Of a stretch of 64,000 nt of DNA, positions 52,201 to 54,235 are shown piece after piece (positions within the stretch are counted from its first letter, which is position 1; each line of letters opens with the position of its first letter). The stretch is from the NCBI GenBank assembly GCA_947000775.1, contig CAMQGK010000008.1:7838501-7902500 (forward strand), written 5' to 3'. A program made the translations under genes and the position numbers. Origin of the DNA: Pterois miles (lineage: Eukaryota > Chordata > Actinopteri > Perciformes > Scorpaenidae). The notes under the pieces are model-generated. The model did not search any database. It saw nothing but the letters and a program-made list of their open reading frames with translations, and had not been told where the DNA came from.

Positions 52201-52869
52201 TAGCACGCCATAAAAGTGTGGTTGTACGTGTGTTTTTGTGCGCCTGTAGGTGGTAGCGGGCGGTGACACCACCGTGACGGGTCCCTCTCAGGAGCAAGCA
52301 GCTGGCGGCCTCGCACCCAGCTGCATCTTCCAGGATGACCTTGGGTATGAGCTGATTATCACACACAAAGAATGTTTTGCTGGGTGCTAACATCTGTCTT
52401 ACCCCTATTATGTCAGTCTGTCTCAGGGACTATGACTATATTAGCAAGAGTTACAAAAGGTGAAGGGTTATGTGTTTTTTCATGTAATCTCGAACTGTCT
52501 TTCCATCAGCCCACCTCAGTATAAGACCATCAGTCTTGAAAGAGGACCGGACGGGCTGGGTTTCAGTATAGTCGGGGGGTACGGCAGCCCCCATGGAGAC
52601 TTGCCGATCTATGTTAAAACTGTTTTTGGAAAGGTATGTAGCCCATTTCTCTATTTTATCTTTGCAGAATTGACAAATTGCCTGTTATTAATAAAACTTC
52701 AAGTGCATGTTTTTGTGCCCAGGGGGCAGCAGCGGAGGATGGCCGCCTGAAGCGAGGAGACCAGATAATGGCGGTTAACGGGCAGACCCTGGAGGGCGTC
52801 ACTCATGAAGAAGCCGTTGGCATCCTGAAAAGGACCAAAGGAACGGTCACGCTTACTGTGCTTTCATAG
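5859..52869 (+). CDS. mpdz: mpdz (MUPP1), complete multi-PDZ scaffold gene, 47 coding exons
   Basis: The joined exons, listed individually below, give 2130 residues: L27 (about 1-61), then PDZ1 118-207, PDZ2 237-318, PDZ3 350-437, PDZ4 541-620, PDZ5 686-777, PDZ6 1016-1103, PDZ7 1161-1252, PDZ8 1404-1488, PDZ9 1536-1619, PDZ10 1692-1776, PDZ11 1789-1869, PDZ12 1927-2011 and PDZ13 2045-2130. The carboxylate-binding loops read GLGF, GLGF, GLGI, GLGI, GLGF, SLGM, SLGI, GLGL, GLGM, GLGL, GLGL, SLGI and GLGF. A His starts helix alpha-B (class I type) in PDZ1, 4, 7, 8, 10, 12 and 13. Domain order, linker remnants and RGMGSRLSNGEVMRGIFIKH in PDZ7 match MPDZ rather than its paralogue PATJ. The family scaffolds tight-junction, Crumbs-complex and synaptic proteins; human loss of MPDZ causes hydrocephalus. 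All introns are GT-AG and in phase. I see no frameshift or premature stop, so the gene looks intact. Exon numbering assumes one non-coding exon 1. Confidence 0.97.
5875..7469 (+). other. mpdz: intron 2, no other feature seen
   Basis: About 1.6 kb of non-coding DNA. Short T and A runs (for example near 6140 and 6622) may mark decayed retroelements, but I cannot define them. A pyrimidine-rich tract at 7320-7440 precedes exon 3. Confidence 0.5.
7470..7636 (+). CDS. mpdz: mpdz exon 3: L27 domain
   Basis: Residues 6-61. Acceptor GACTTGCAG|AT, donor GATCAG|GTAAAC; enters in phase 1 and ends on a codon boundary. It encodes nearly the whole L27 domain, with RLQAKLKERGEVPTEEKLS and LLKSVLQSPLFHQILALQ closely matching human MPDZ. 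In the family this domain binds PALS1/MPP5 and so connects the scaffold to the Crumbs polarity complex. Confidence 0.96.
8594..9285 (+). mobile_element. non-autonomous hAT-like element, family A, copy 1
   Basis: Inverted ends TAGGACTGTCAA and TTGACAGCCCTA enclose 692 bp with no transposase. Interior landmarks GGGAGTGGGCAAATATGCTG and TCTGTAAAGGGGAGA recur at 19706-20390 and, in part, near 26100. It is the longest copy in the window. No target duplication survives here, but the copy at 51442 has one. Confidence 0.75.
9391..9527. repeat. long inverted repeat (foldback element)
   Basis: Arms of about 58 nt (9391-9448 and 9468-9527), containing TTCAGCTGAAGCTAATATGAG-like sequence and its complement, flank a loop of about 19 nt. 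Pairing is near-perfect over the inner 35 nt. It is probably a foldback-type MITE, and its RNA would form a strong hairpin. Confidence 0.75.
10164..10202. repeat. (TG)n microsatellite
   Basis: About 19 uninterrupted GT/TG dinucleotides in intron 3, likely polymorphic. Confidence 0.95.
11485..12020. mobile_element. nested repeats in intron 3
   Basis: The outer parts (about 11485-11600 and 11880-12020) resemble a dispersed element rich in ATTGTATCTCAATG- and GTATCGTA-like sequence, also seen at 28476-28812. Between them, about 11640-11850 carries a minus-strand internal piece of hAT-like family A (for example AAAACCTAAGGGATCCACTGG). This suggests one element inserted into the other. Confidence 0.45.
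12125..12286 (+). CDS. mpdz: mpdz exon 4: L27-PDZ1 linker
   Basis: Residues 62-115, phase 0 to 0. Acceptor TTTTTCCAG|GGG, donor GCGCAG|GTATAG. Most of the linker is diverged, but it ends in SSEEFEHLIHTMAQ, the counterpart of human CDEFDQLIKNMAQ, which confirms the frame. Confidence 0.94.
12598..12737 (+). CDS. mpdz: mpdz exon 5: PDZ1, N-terminal part
   Basis: Residues 116-162, phase 0 to 2. Acceptor GAACTAG|GGG, donor CACTG|GTATGT. It encodes the GGLGFSVVGL loop and strand, and RGELGIFIQEIQPGSVAH. The splice makes a Cys codon at residue 162 where human has Arg. Confidence 0.95.
12898..13111 (+). CDS. mpdz: mpdz exon 6: PDZ1, C-terminal part
   Basis: Residues 162-233. Acceptor CCCTCCAG|CGA, donor AGCGCG|GTACGG. 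It starts with the DGKLKEADQILAINGQ segment; helix alpha-B begins with His (SHQQAIGIL), the class I hallmark. The end is a conserved Ser/Pro-rich linker (SPAVSRTPSAAST). Confidence 0.95.
13112..14076 (+). other. mpdz: intron 6, nothing else seen
   Basis: About 1 kb of non-coding DNA with no recognisable repeat or exon. Confidence 0.5.
14077..14199 (+). CDS. mpdz: mpdz exon 7: PDZ2, N-terminal part
   Basis: Residues 234-274, phase 0 to 0. Acceptor TACGCCTAG|TGG, donor GATCAG|GTGATT. The text WQHVETIELVNDGTGLGFGI is almost identical to human MPDZ, and VIVKTILPGGIADQ follows. Confidence 0.96.
14488..14685 (+). CDS. mpdz: mpdz exon 8: PDZ2, C-terminal part
   Basis: Residues 275-340, phase 0 to 0. 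Acceptor TACCTCAG|GAT, donor GAACAG|GTGACA. It contains DGRLRSGDHILRIGDTDL and helix alpha-B GSEQVAQVLRQCGNRVKL, which starts with Ser rather than His. A variable linker follows. Confidence 0.96.
14686..15297 (+). other. mpdz: intron 8
   Basis: About 0.6 kb with a T run at about 15105-15123; no other feature recognised. Confidence 0.5.
15298..15400 (+). CDS. mpdz: mpdz exon 9: PDZ3, first part
   Basis: Residues 341-375, phase 0 to 1. Acceptor TTTTCACAG|GGC, donor AATTCAG|GTGAGA. An acidic lead-in (YEEEEDEAFDVSL) is followed by the loop GLGITIAGYVGDK. Confidence 0.95.
16017..16105 (+). CDS. mpdz: mpdz exon 10: PDZ3, middle
   Basis: Residues 375-404. Acceptor TTTCCTCAG|AGCCC, donor ATAGCT|GTAAGT. 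It encodes PSGIFVKSITKDSAVDQDGR and GDQIIA, matching human MPDZ. Confidence 0.95.
16769..17006 (+). CDS. mpdz: mpdz exon 11: PDZ3 end and linker
   Basis: Residues 405-484, ends in phase 1 (CAGG|GTAGGA); acceptor CTCTGCAG|GTC. It encodes alpha-B TNQQAVEVLRRTGQTVHLKL, then an Ala/Pro-rich stretch and a charged helix-like segment (MELELERKKAEEAAAQ) not obvious in the human linker. Confidence 0.93.
17007..18663 (+). other. mpdz: intron 11, nothing else seen
   Basis: About 1.65 kb of AT-rich non-coding DNA. Minus-strand open frames at 17753-18022 and 18275-18643 have no recognisable similarity. Confidence 0.5.
18664..18750 (+). CDS. mpdz: mpdz exon 12: PDZ3-PDZ4 linker
   Basis: Residues 484-513, phase 1 to 1. 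The first acceptor (TGTGTTTACAG|TC) has the better pyrimidine tract. A second AG at 18672 would start the exon 9 nt later, also in frame, dropping VTT. Donor ACATG|GTAGGA. Polar linker with no firm human counterpart; the call rests on splice signals and matched phase. Confidence 0.75.
19061..19140 (+). CDS. mpdz: mpdz exon 13: linker before PDZ4
   Basis: Residues 513-539, phase 1 to 0. Acceptor TTTTCCAAG|GGATG, donor GTTGTG|GTAAGT. EEEELMKKWQEILG corresponds to human EAALLTKWQRIMG. Confidence 0.92.
19375..19521 (+). CDS. mpdz: mpdz exon 14: PDZ4, N-terminal part
   Basis: Residues 540-588, phase 0 to 0. Acceptor CATAACAG|GTG, donor CTTGAG|GTGCGT. FSENSGLGISLEA and HHYIRSVLPEGPVG, GKLFSGDELLE are nearly identical to human. 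Confidence 0.96.
19706..20390 (+). mobile_element. non-autonomous hAT-like element, family A, copy 2
   Basis: Same family and orientation as 8594-9285: it begins TAGGGCTGTCAT and ends CCTTGACAGCTCC. Shared interior landmarks include GGGAGTGGGCAAATATGCTG and TGTAAAGGGGAGACTGGT. It sits in intron 14. There is no coding capacity and no clear target duplication. Confidence 0.75.
20560..20730 (+). CDS. mpdz: mpdz exon 15: PDZ4, C-terminal part
   Basis: Residues 589-645, phase 0 to 0. Acceptor CTCTCTTAG|GTC, donor AATTAAAG|GTACTG. It encodes VNGISLIGE and alpha-B starting with His (THKEVVRILKELP), then a Pro-rich linker. Confidence 0.95.
20731..21424 (+). other. mpdz: intron 15
   Basis: About 0.7 kb; contains a short CAG-type run near 21170-21190 (AGCAGCAGCAGCAGCAGC). 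No other feature recognised. Confidence 0.5.
21425..21610 (+). CDS. mpdz: mpdz exon 16: linker and start of PDZ5
   Basis: Residues 646-707, phase 0 to 0. Acceptor CCCTCTGCAG|AAA, donor TACCAG|GTGGGA. A variable linker ends in SPLAMWELEIQNIELEKG (human APLAMWEAGIQHIELEKG), then GLGFSILDYQ. Confidence 0.96.
21878..22087 (+). CDS. mpdz: mpdz exon 17: PDZ5, main part
   Basis: Residues 708-777, phase 0 to 0. Acceptor CGCAACAG|GAC, donor CTGCCT|GTAAGT. It encodes VIVIRSLVPTGVAEQDGRLL and GDRLMYVNTTNLENASLEDA. Helix alpha-B starts without His, so ligand preference is probably not classical class I. Confidence 0.96.
22088..23733 (+). other. mpdz: intron 17
   Basis: About 1.6 kb. The second half is a short transposon-like element (22929-23581). 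The first half (to 22928) has only chance open frames. Confidence 0.5.
22929..23581. mobile_element. MITE-like element, AAAGGTATAATATG ends
   Basis: Left end GAAAGGTATAATATGTAA is mirrored at the right end TTGCATATTATACCTTTA. The interior has two (GA)n-rich stretches (about 23003-23025 and 23055-23070). No transposase. It ends about 150 bp before exon 18. Confidence 0.6.
23734..23892 (+). CDS. mpdz: mpdz exon 18: PDZ5-PDZ6 linker, diverged
   Basis: Residues 778-830, phase 0 to 0. Acceptor CCACTTTCCTAG|GGG, donor GCATTG|GTTAGT (weak, T at +3). Only the end is recognisable: EEEGLAEGIVYRAEPAL aligns with human CEEAGLADKPLFRADLAL at the same place after PDZ5. The open frame is interrupted just upstream and just downstream, so ordinary ORF finding misses it. 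Confidence 0.8.
24176..24328 (+). CDS. mpdz: mpdz exon 19: PDZ5-PDZ6 linker
   Basis: Residues 831-881, phase 0 to 0. Acceptor TTACCACAG|ATT, donor CCCAAG|GTAAGC. Acidic linker with FQASMIALHGSSCSADLDY, matching human TQASILSLHGSSCGDGLNY. Confidence 0.92.
26065..26272 (+). mobile_element. fragment of hAT-like family A, copy 3
   Basis: It shares GATTATCATTAAGTG, TCTGTAAAGGGGAGA, TCACATATCTTG and CCAATGGATTCCTTAG with the 3' half of the copies at 8594 and 19706. Both ends are missing. Confidence 0.6.
26270..26340 (-). repeat. (AAGAT)n and dispersed-repeat tail
   Basis: GATAAGATAAGATAAGATAT followed by CCTTTATTAGACTCACAGTG resembles the sequence at 54937-54995. It is probably the 3' tail of a retroelement in minus orientation; family not assigned. 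Confidence 0.5.
26947..27282 (+). CDS. mpdz: mpdz exon 20: long PDZ5-PDZ6 linker
   Basis: Residues 882-993, phase 0 to 0; the longest coding exon. Acceptor TTTACCCCAG|CTG, donor ATGAAG|GTAAAA. It is Ser/Glu/Pro-rich with no domain; human MPDZ has an unstructured linker of similar size and composition here. The call rests on phase, splice sites and position. Confidence 0.85.
27647..27758 (+). CDS. mpdz: mpdz exon 21: start of PDZ6
   Basis: Residues 994-1031, phase 0 to 1. Acceptor CACCCTCAAG|GAC (an in-frame alternative AAG lies 6 nt further), donor GCCTCG|GTGTGT. It encodes SNFERTITVVKGNSSLG, matching human ESFERTINIAKGNSSLG. The carboxylate loop is SLGM across the splice. Confidence 0.94.
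27759..28943 (+). other. mpdz: intron 21
   Basis: About 1.2 kb; the 3' third is a dispersed repeat (28476-28812). Nothing else recognised. Confidence 0.5.
28476..28812. mobile_element. dispersed non-autonomous element
   Basis: Starts near GTAGGGATGTAAGAAAATAT and ends near GCCAATACACAGCCC, with CGCAGTATACCGCAGTATAT and GATACGTATCGTATTG-like motifs. It resembles a hAT-type MITE class common in fishes and relates to the flanks of 11485-12020. Confidence 0.45.
28944..29142 (+). CDS. mpdz: mpdz exon 22: PDZ6, main part
   Basis: Residues 1031-1097, phase 1 to 2. Acceptor TACCTCAAAG|GG, donor CTGGG|GTAAGA. KDGLGMLIRSIIHGGSISRD and AQARAMLRRHSLIGPD are almost identical to human MPDZ. Confidence 0.96.
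29143..31405 (+). other. mpdz: intron 22
   Basis: About 2.3 kb with no recognised repeat except the TG tract at its 3' end, which forms the splice acceptor region of exon 23. No further exon seen. Confidence 0.5.
31369..31402 (+). repeat. (TG)n microsatellite in the 3' splice site of exon 23
   Basis: GTGTGTGTCTGTGTGTGTG-type run ends in TTCAG at 31405. It occupies the position of the polypyrimidine tract of intron 22. Confidence 0.95.
31406..31513 (+). CDS. mpdz: mpdz exon 23: PDZ6 end and linker
   Basis: Residues 1097-1133, phase 2 to 2, so skipping keeps the frame. Acceptor TGTGTTCAG|CAT, donor CCAAA|GTACGT. ITYVPAEYLEEYKASL matches human ITYVPAEHLEEFKISL; an acidic, Pro/Val-rich tail follows. 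Confidence 0.94.
31672..31978. repeat. dispersed repeat with an internal tandem duplication
   Basis: A monomer of about 138 bp beginning near TGGATGTTTG and AAATTTGAA occurs twice (from about 31697 and 31834), with GACCTTGACCTTTGACCACC between. The 3' end (TGCCTCCGGCCACAGCTGTC) recurs at 63690. I recognise it as a type common in fishes. Confidence 0.6.
32157..32278. repeat. perfect 45-bp direct repeat
   Basis: Positions 32157-32201 and 32234-32278 are identical (beginning GACAAATCTAAGTCCAGTTG), 77 bp apart start to start. TAAGTTATGTT also flanks both sides (32141 and 32280). It is a recent local duplication in intron 23. Confidence 0.9.
32411..32491 (+). CDS. mpdz: mpdz exon 24: PDZ6-PDZ7 linker
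   Basis: Residues 1133-1160, phase 2 to 2. Acceptor GTCTAAACAG|AGA, donor CTAGGAA|GTGAGT. DIPSLPEREDGEGEE and YSNWNQPRK match human DIPELPEREEGEGEE and YSNWNQPRR. Confidence 0.95.
32712..32889 (+). CDS. mpdz: mpdz exon 25: PDZ7, main part
   Basis: Residues 1160-1219, phase 2 to 0. Acceptor CCTTCCTCAG|AGT, donor GTAGAG|GTAAAG. Contains SLGISIVGGRGMGSRLSNGE and VMRGIFIKHILEDSPAG, identical or nearly so to human MPDZ. This long insert between beta-B and beta-C distinguishes MPDZ PDZ7. Confidence 0.97.
33078..33188 (+). CDS. mpdz: mpdz exon 26: PDZ7, C-terminal part
   Basis: Residues 1220-1256, phase 0 to 0. Acceptor TTTTTTGTCAG|GTG, donor CCCAGA|GTAGGT. Encodes VDGADLRDASHEEAVEAIRR (His at alpha-B1) and FLVQSIIHRPR. 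Confidence 0.96.
33189..34177 (+). other. mpdz: intron 26
   Basis: About 1 kb; around 33870-33940 lies a fragment (TTCAGACCAGGAGGTTGTCC) related to the repeat at 56850-57350. No other feature recognised. Confidence 0.4.
34178..34264 (+). CDS. mpdz: mpdz exon 27: probable cassette exon, PDZ7-PDZ8 linker
   Basis: Residues 1257-1285, 87 nt, phase 0 to 0. Acceptor GCTTTCTCAG|CCT, donor CGTCAG|GTAATC, both good. It encodes a Pro/Ser/His-rich stretch (PESIYNPAPSPAVEKHAA) without clear similarity. Position, phase and splice quality support it; it may be alternatively spliced. Confidence 0.6.
35827..36450. mobile_element. dispersed non-autonomous element
   Basis: Begins GGGCTGCGCAATCATGGC with CACGATTATTTTTGG-like sequence, and ends in ATAATTGTTTTTG and AAATCATAATTAATATTC-like sequence. 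These are typical of AT-rich, GGGCTGC-starting fish elements of hAT type. The interior contains a 131-codon chance frame. No transposase recognised. Confidence 0.5.
36636..37002 (-). mobile_element. SINE-like dispersed repeat
   Basis: Plus-strand text runs from (CATC)n/(CAGC)n, through CAATTTAGAGTCATCAATTA and GGGGAGAACATGCACACTCC, to GCTAACCATAGCACCACC. Read on the minus strand it begins GGCTGCATGGTGGTGCTATG and has a B-box-like GGTTTGAATCC. This is a very common fish repeat. Confidence 0.7.
38263..38325 (+). CDS. mpdz: mpdz exon 28: probable cassette exon, PDZ7-PDZ8 linker
   Basis: Residues 1286-1306, 63 nt, phase 0 to 0. Acceptor TTTGTACGCCACAG|TCA, donor GACAAG|GTTGGT (weak, T at +3). 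It encodes SSVTDSSEERAAAMARDNK, a polar linker. Supported by phase and splice signals only. Confidence 0.55.
38569..38640 (+). CDS. mpdz: mpdz exon 29: probable cassette exon with NPF motif
   Basis: Residues 1307-1330, 72 nt, phase 0 to 0. Acceptor CTTCTCCGTAG|GAG, donor TTTAAG|GTTTGT (weak, T at +3). In the required frame it reads LRLSPTNPFTPTPFK, resembling human YNFSSTNPFADSLQ at the same place. NPF is a known EH-domain ligand motif, though function here is inferred. Confidence 0.65.
39393..39576 (+). CDS. mpdz: mpdz exon 30: acidic linker before PDZ8
   Basis: Residues 1331-1392, phase 0 to 1. Acceptor GGCGTGACAG|CCG, donor ACTGGA|GTGAGT. It contains a Glu-rich tract (14 of 16 residues acidic around AEEENEEEEEEVEDE) and ends in EDEFGYNW, matching human KEDEFGYSW. 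Confidence 0.9.
40543..40739 (+). CDS. mpdz: mpdz exon 31: PDZ8, main part
   Basis: Residues 1392-1457, phase 1 to 0. Acceptor CCTCTTTCAG|AGA, donor CTGGAG|GTAAGA. LHMIELEKGKTGLGLSLAGN and DRSRMSVFVVGIDPNGAAG are near-identical to human MPDZ. Confidence 0.97.
40890..40981 (+). CDS. mpdz: mpdz exon 32: PDZ8, C-terminal part
   Basis: Residues 1458-1488, phase 0 to 2. Acceptor ACCCCGTCAG|ATC, donor GTCAG|GTATAA. INGQVLYGHSHQNASSIIKS has His at alpha-B1. Confidence 0.96.
40982..42700 (+). other. mpdz: intron 32
   Basis: About 1.7 kb with a SINE at 41397-41703; the rest is AT-rich with no recognised feature. Confidence 0.5.
41397..41703 (+). mobile_element. tRNA-derived SINE
   Basis: An A-box-like start (GCAGCTGTAGAGCAGG) and a B-box GGTTCGATCCC indicate a tRNA-type RNA polymerase III head. 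The body has GACCCTTGAGCAAGGCACTT and an internal (GT)n. The tail TGTAAAGCGCTTTGAGTGGT ends at TATAAATAAATT, the kind of tail shared by fish SINE/LINE pairs. Same orientation as the gene. A tail fragment lies at 63592-63665. Confidence 0.8.
42701..42805 (+). CDS. mpdz: mpdz exon 33: PDZ8-PDZ9 linker
   Basis: Residues 1488-1523. Acceptor TTTGGAACAG|GAA; RNTEALNQMAVGP matches human RNKDAVNQMAVCP. I chose the donor CACAC|GTAACG at 42805 (phase 2), because it alone matches the phase of exon 34. An earlier GAG|GTAGAC at 42779 (phase 0) would join directly to exon 35 and omit the first strand of PDZ9. Confidence 0.8.
43100..43166 (+). CDS. mpdz: mpdz exon 34: first strand of PDZ9
   Basis: Residues 1523-1545, 67 nt, phase 2 to 0. 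Acceptor TATCAACTAG|CGA, donor CCGAAG|GTGAGA. ETTAANGDADTSKHVHHITK aligns with human TTSDAAVDLSSFKNVQHLEL, supplying strand beta-A of PDZ9. Found by homology; too short to appear as an open frame. Confidence 0.75.
43191..43220. repeat. (AC)n microsatellite
   Basis: CACAACACACACACACACAC-type run just after exon 34, in intron 34. Confidence 0.9.
43470..43849. mobile_element. MITE-like element, AAAGGATCAGTTCACCC ends
   Basis: Left end AAAGGATCAGTTCACCCAAA is mirrored at the right end CCAGTGAACTGACCCTTTAA (reverse complement TTAAAGGGTCAGTTCACTGG). About 380 bp, non-coding, in intron 34. Such ends are frequent in fish genomes. Confidence 0.7.
44214..44309 (+). CDS. mpdz: mpdz exon 35: PDZ9, carboxylate loop
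   Basis: Residues 1546-1577, phase 0 to 0. Acceptor CTCCAATAG|GAG is followed at once by a second GAG|GAT, a tandem TAGGAG acceptor. Donor GGCGAT|GTAGGT. EDGGLGMTFAEGNTESGVEI corresponds to human DQGGLGIAISEEDTLSGVII. Confidence 0.9.
44394..44468 (+). CDS. mpdz: mpdz exon 36: PDZ9, middle
   Basis: Residues 1578-1602, phase 0 to 0. Acceptor TCCATGTAG|GAG, again a TAGGAG tandem. The downstream choice (start 44397) would give TGDGFMKPGD, closer to the human spacing DGRLKVGD. Donor GACAAG|GTACAG. Encodes KPGDKLLAVNGESVLGYTVD. Confidence 0.9.
44617..44812 (+). CDS. mpdz: mpdz exon 37: PDZ9 end and linker
   Basis: Residues 1603-1668, phase 0 to 1. Acceptor ATACTGTGAAG|GTG has a poor pyrimidine tract, but VNSLLRKAKCPVKLTFSANE continues PDZ9 exactly like human FISLLKTAKMTVKLTIHAEN. 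A Ser-rich linker follows (QDEESSDDIFASLPSMPRA). Donor CACTA|GTGAGT. An internal TCTCCTCTCTCCAG ending at 44703 looks like a second acceptor. Confidence 0.88.
44892..45037 (+). CDS. mpdz: mpdz exon 38: start of PDZ10
   Basis: Residues 1668-1716, phase 1 to 0. Acceptor TCTACTGTAG|GTC, donor CTGCTG|GTAAGA. SRSSTPSTLACDPATCPIIP and GCETTIDISKGRTGLGLSIV match human MPDZ closely. Confidence 0.97.
45038..45800 (+). other. mpdz: intron 38
   Basis: About 0.76 kb; ends in a T-rich tract (45777-45788). No other feature recognised. Confidence 0.5.
45801..45884 (+). CDS. mpdz: mpdz exon 39: PDZ10, middle
   Basis: Residues 1717-1744, phase 0 to 0. Acceptor CTCACTCCAG|GGG, donor CTAGAG|GTGCGG. GAIIIHEVYEEGAASKDGRL is identical to human apart from one residue. 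In mammals PDZ10 binds several receptor and claudin tails. Confidence 0.97.
45885..47040 (+). other. mpdz: intron 39
   Basis: About 1.15 kb containing an (AC)n run at about 46319-46339; no other feature recognised. Confidence 0.5.
47041..47234 (+). CDS. mpdz: mpdz exon 40: PDZ10 end and start of PDZ11
   Basis: Residues 1745-1809, phase 0 to 2. Acceptor TCTCGTTCCAG|GTG, donor GGAGG(AG)|GTGAGA. VNGIDLRAASHDEAINVLRQ has His at alpha-B1. The short bridge DEAQYKEEDLWDSFTVEL leads straight into PDZ11 (GLGLSIVGRR), so the two domains form a close tandem. Confidence 0.97.
47235..49795 (+). other. mpdz: intron 40
   Basis: About 2.56 kb. It contains the candidate microexon at 47569-47583 and a T run at about 48589-48609. 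The rest is AT-rich and unremarkable. Confidence 0.5.
47569..47583 (+). CDS. mpdz: mpdz candidate 15-nt microexon 40a
   Basis: ATCACGGGACCACAG is flanked by a strong acceptor (TTCTTTTTTTTAATGCAG) and a good donor (GTAATC). Its length is a multiple of three. Spliced between exons 40 and 41 it fits the phase-2 junction without a stop, inserting SRDHR between VGRR and NDTGVF in the beta-B/beta-C loop of PDZ11. A TGC sits right before the acceptor, as in SRRM4-type neural microexons. Inferred; not included in the 2130-residue count. Confidence 0.55.
49796..49943 (+). CDS. mpdz: mpdz exon 41: PDZ11, main part
   Basis: Residues 1809-1858, phase 2 to 0. Acceptor CCTACTAG|GAA, donor CTCAAG|GTACAT. 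NDTGVFVSDIVKGGLVDIDG and RLMQGDQIMSVNGEDVRSTT match human closely; alpha-B begins with Thr. Confidence 0.96.
49985..50240. mobile_element. hAT-like element, family B, copy 2 (partial)
   Basis: It shares the order of motifs of 4810-5250: GTCGACTAA, TTTCTCCACAATGAATCACA, CCACAGATGTGCTAATAA, GACTAAAGAA. The TIRs are eroded. It lies in intron 41. Confidence 0.6.
50337..50423 (+). CDS. mpdz: mpdz exon 42: PDZ11 end and linker
   Basis: Residues 1859-1887, phase 0 to 0, 87 nt. Acceptor TGTGTTGTAG|TGC, donor AGTCAG|GTACTG. MEVGRFKAGPFHSERRLSQS aligns with human LEVGRIKAGPFHSERRPSQS. Confidence 0.96.
50512..50608 (+). CDS. mpdz: mpdz exon 43: PDZ11-PDZ12 linker
   Basis: Residues 1888-1920, phase 0 to 1. 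Acceptor TTTGTTTCAG|ATG, donor GATT|GTAAGT. Ser-rich, diverged linker with no domain. Confidence 0.9.
50709..50872 (+). CDS. mpdz: mpdz exon 44: PDZ12, main part
   Basis: Residues 1920-1974, phase 1 to 0. Acceptor TTCCTTGCAG|CTC, donor CTCAAG|GTACGA. RTVEFTKGPTDSLGISIAGG and VGSPLGDIPIFIAMMNP match human MPDZ. Confidence 0.97.
50873..51857 (+). other. mpdz: intron 44
   Basis: About 1 kb with a hAT-like element at 51442-51749; no other feature recognised. Confidence 0.5.
51442..51749 (-). mobile_element. hAT-like family A, copy 4, with 8-bp target duplication
   Basis: Begins TAGGGCTGTCAAAG and ends CTGACAGCCCTA. It is flanked on both sides by TTTCCAAC (51434-51441 and 51750-51757), a perfect 8-bp target-site duplication. 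It carries the minus-strand form of GGGAGTGGGCAAATATGC (GCATATTTGCCCACTCCC). Internally deleted relative to the 690-bp copies. No transposase. Confidence 0.85.
51858..51962 (+). CDS. mpdz: mpdz exon 45: PDZ12, C-terminal part
   Basis: Residues 1975-2009, phase 0 to 0. Acceptor TACTTTCCAG|ATT, donor CTGCAG|GTCTTG. GDRIVSICGTSAEGMTHSQA has His at alpha-B1. Confidence 0.96.
52250..52344 (+). CDS. mpdz: mpdz exon 46: PDZ12-PDZ13 linker
   Basis: Residues 2010-2041, phase 0 to 2. Acceptor GCGCCTGTAG|GTG, donor CTTGG|GTATGA. VVAGGDTTVTG and SCIFQDDLG correspond to human VVAGGDVSVVTG and SSIFQDDLG. Confidence 0.95.
52510..52633 (+). CDS. mpdz: mpdz exon 47: PDZ13, N-terminal part
   Basis: Residues 2041-2082, phase 2 to 0. 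Acceptor TTTCCATCAG|CCC, donor GGAAAG|GTATGT. ISLERGPDGLGFSIVGGYGS and PHGDLPIYVKTVF are essentially identical to human. Confidence 0.97.
52723..52869 (+). CDS. mpdz: mpdz exon 48: PDZ13 end, stop codon
   Basis: Residues 2083-2130 plus TAG at 52867. Acceptor TTGTGCCCAG|GGG. GAAAEDGRLKRGDQIMAVNG and VTHEEAVGILKRTKGTVTLT precede the C-terminus VLS, as in human MPDZ; the protein ends with the PDZ fold. Confidence 0.97.
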   Translation, partial: GAAAEDGRLKRGDQIMAVNGQTLEGVTHEEAVGILKRTKGTVTLTVLS

Positions 52870-54235
52870 GCACGTACTGTATATGCAAATGTGCACAAAC
52901 ACGTACTGTACACAACTTTTCATACACTTCTTATCACACTCCAAGTTACTCCACACCAATAACGAAGGAAACTTTAAAAATAGCAGCACACCTCTCAGGT
53001 GTGTTGTCACATCTAGCAGTAGCAGAACTCTGAACTGGCAATTATTTCTCGACTAGAAGAATCTGTGAAAATATGCACGGTGAAATATGAACAACCATTT
53101 ACTGCTAATCATGAAGGAGCTGATTGCTCAATGTAGCTTTGAACACTGTGATTCACATAAGCCTACAGCAAGTAGACATATGTATGTGTCATGACGAAAT
53201 TGCTCTCATCACTGAAATAGTAATCCAAAATAGTATGTTAGGTAGATACATAAATAGTTTTCCGTACAGTTTTAATTAGCTGTCATGTGAATCTCAGAGA
53301 GGTTGTAAATAGAATTACATTCCATGGCTTTGGATTGAAGTATTCACTGAACACAGTATCTAAAGTATTTTGCTGTTCCCTGTATTGAAATGAATGGATT
53401 ATGAGATCATTGTTTTCAGGAGTATTTTACAACAATATTTCTACAGAGGAGAGGCCTATTTTTCAAGGTTTTTAACAATCTGGGGTCTACTTATAGGGGT
53501 GACCTCCCACTAAATTAAAAGCATGAAACAGTGTGAAAACGCCCTTGAGGCAATTAACAGATTAGCAGATTTTAGCCACTGGCTGTATTAGCTGATAACA
53601 GCATTATTTGTCTCTTGCATTGCACTGCTGTTGGCAATCCATCATGCTCATTTCCCTGAGAGGCTGATCACTGCTGTAACTGGTGTTAATCATCTTATCA
53701 TGAAGTCACTGCTGTTTTAGCAGCATTTTGAAGCGCTGATAGCTAGAAGATATTGTAAATACACAGAAAGATGTGAAATCCTTAAAACTAAGAAGCGTGG
53801 TTTGAGTACACATTTGACTAGAGGAGGAATTGTGTGCGCCTATGTATGACCACTGAAATACCGTGCTGCTAAAGCCCATATAACGTATTATATCAGTATT
53901 TGGATTTTTTTAAGTATTAATTAATGTTCACTTTATGAAAGTGCACAGAAAAGCCTGACATGCTATCTAGGTAGGTGGACATGTGGTTCTTCAAGTGTTT
54001 AACTTGTCAAATGATTATATAACGGACCTGAGCTCATTTTGACCTTTTTGTTTACCCAAAACACATTCATCTAGTGTGTAGTTCCTGGTTACACATGTCT
54101 CGTATGGTCTAGTTAATGAGAAAGTTGTATGTTCTCCAGATTATTATCACTTTAAATATGTGTCTCTAGCACTGTCAATGTGACAGTATTGAATTTATTC
54201 ACACTGAATTAAATAAAAGTGACCTTGGGATTCAA
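52870..54235 (+). other. mpdz: mpdz 3' UTR
   Basis: About 1.37 kb from the stop to the probable cleavage region. AT-rich, no repeat recognised. The end is set by AATAAA at 54212 and a following GT/T-rich stretch. A weaker ATTAAA near 53513 could give a shorter form. Confidence 0.65.
54212..54217 (+). terminator. mpdz: polyadenylation signal AATAAA
   Basis: AATAAA in TTAAATAAAAGTG, followed after about 30 nt by TGTGTTCCACTTTTGC and TTTTATTGTG, which would serve as the downstream element. Confidence 0.7.

Noticed and set aside
5859..52869. Assignment to the paralogue PATJ (INADL) instead of MPDZ
   Set aside because: PATJ has fewer PDZ domains and lacks the PDZ7 insert RGMGSRLSNGEV. The 13-PDZ layout and linker residues such as YSNWNQPR and GPFHSERR follow MPDZ.
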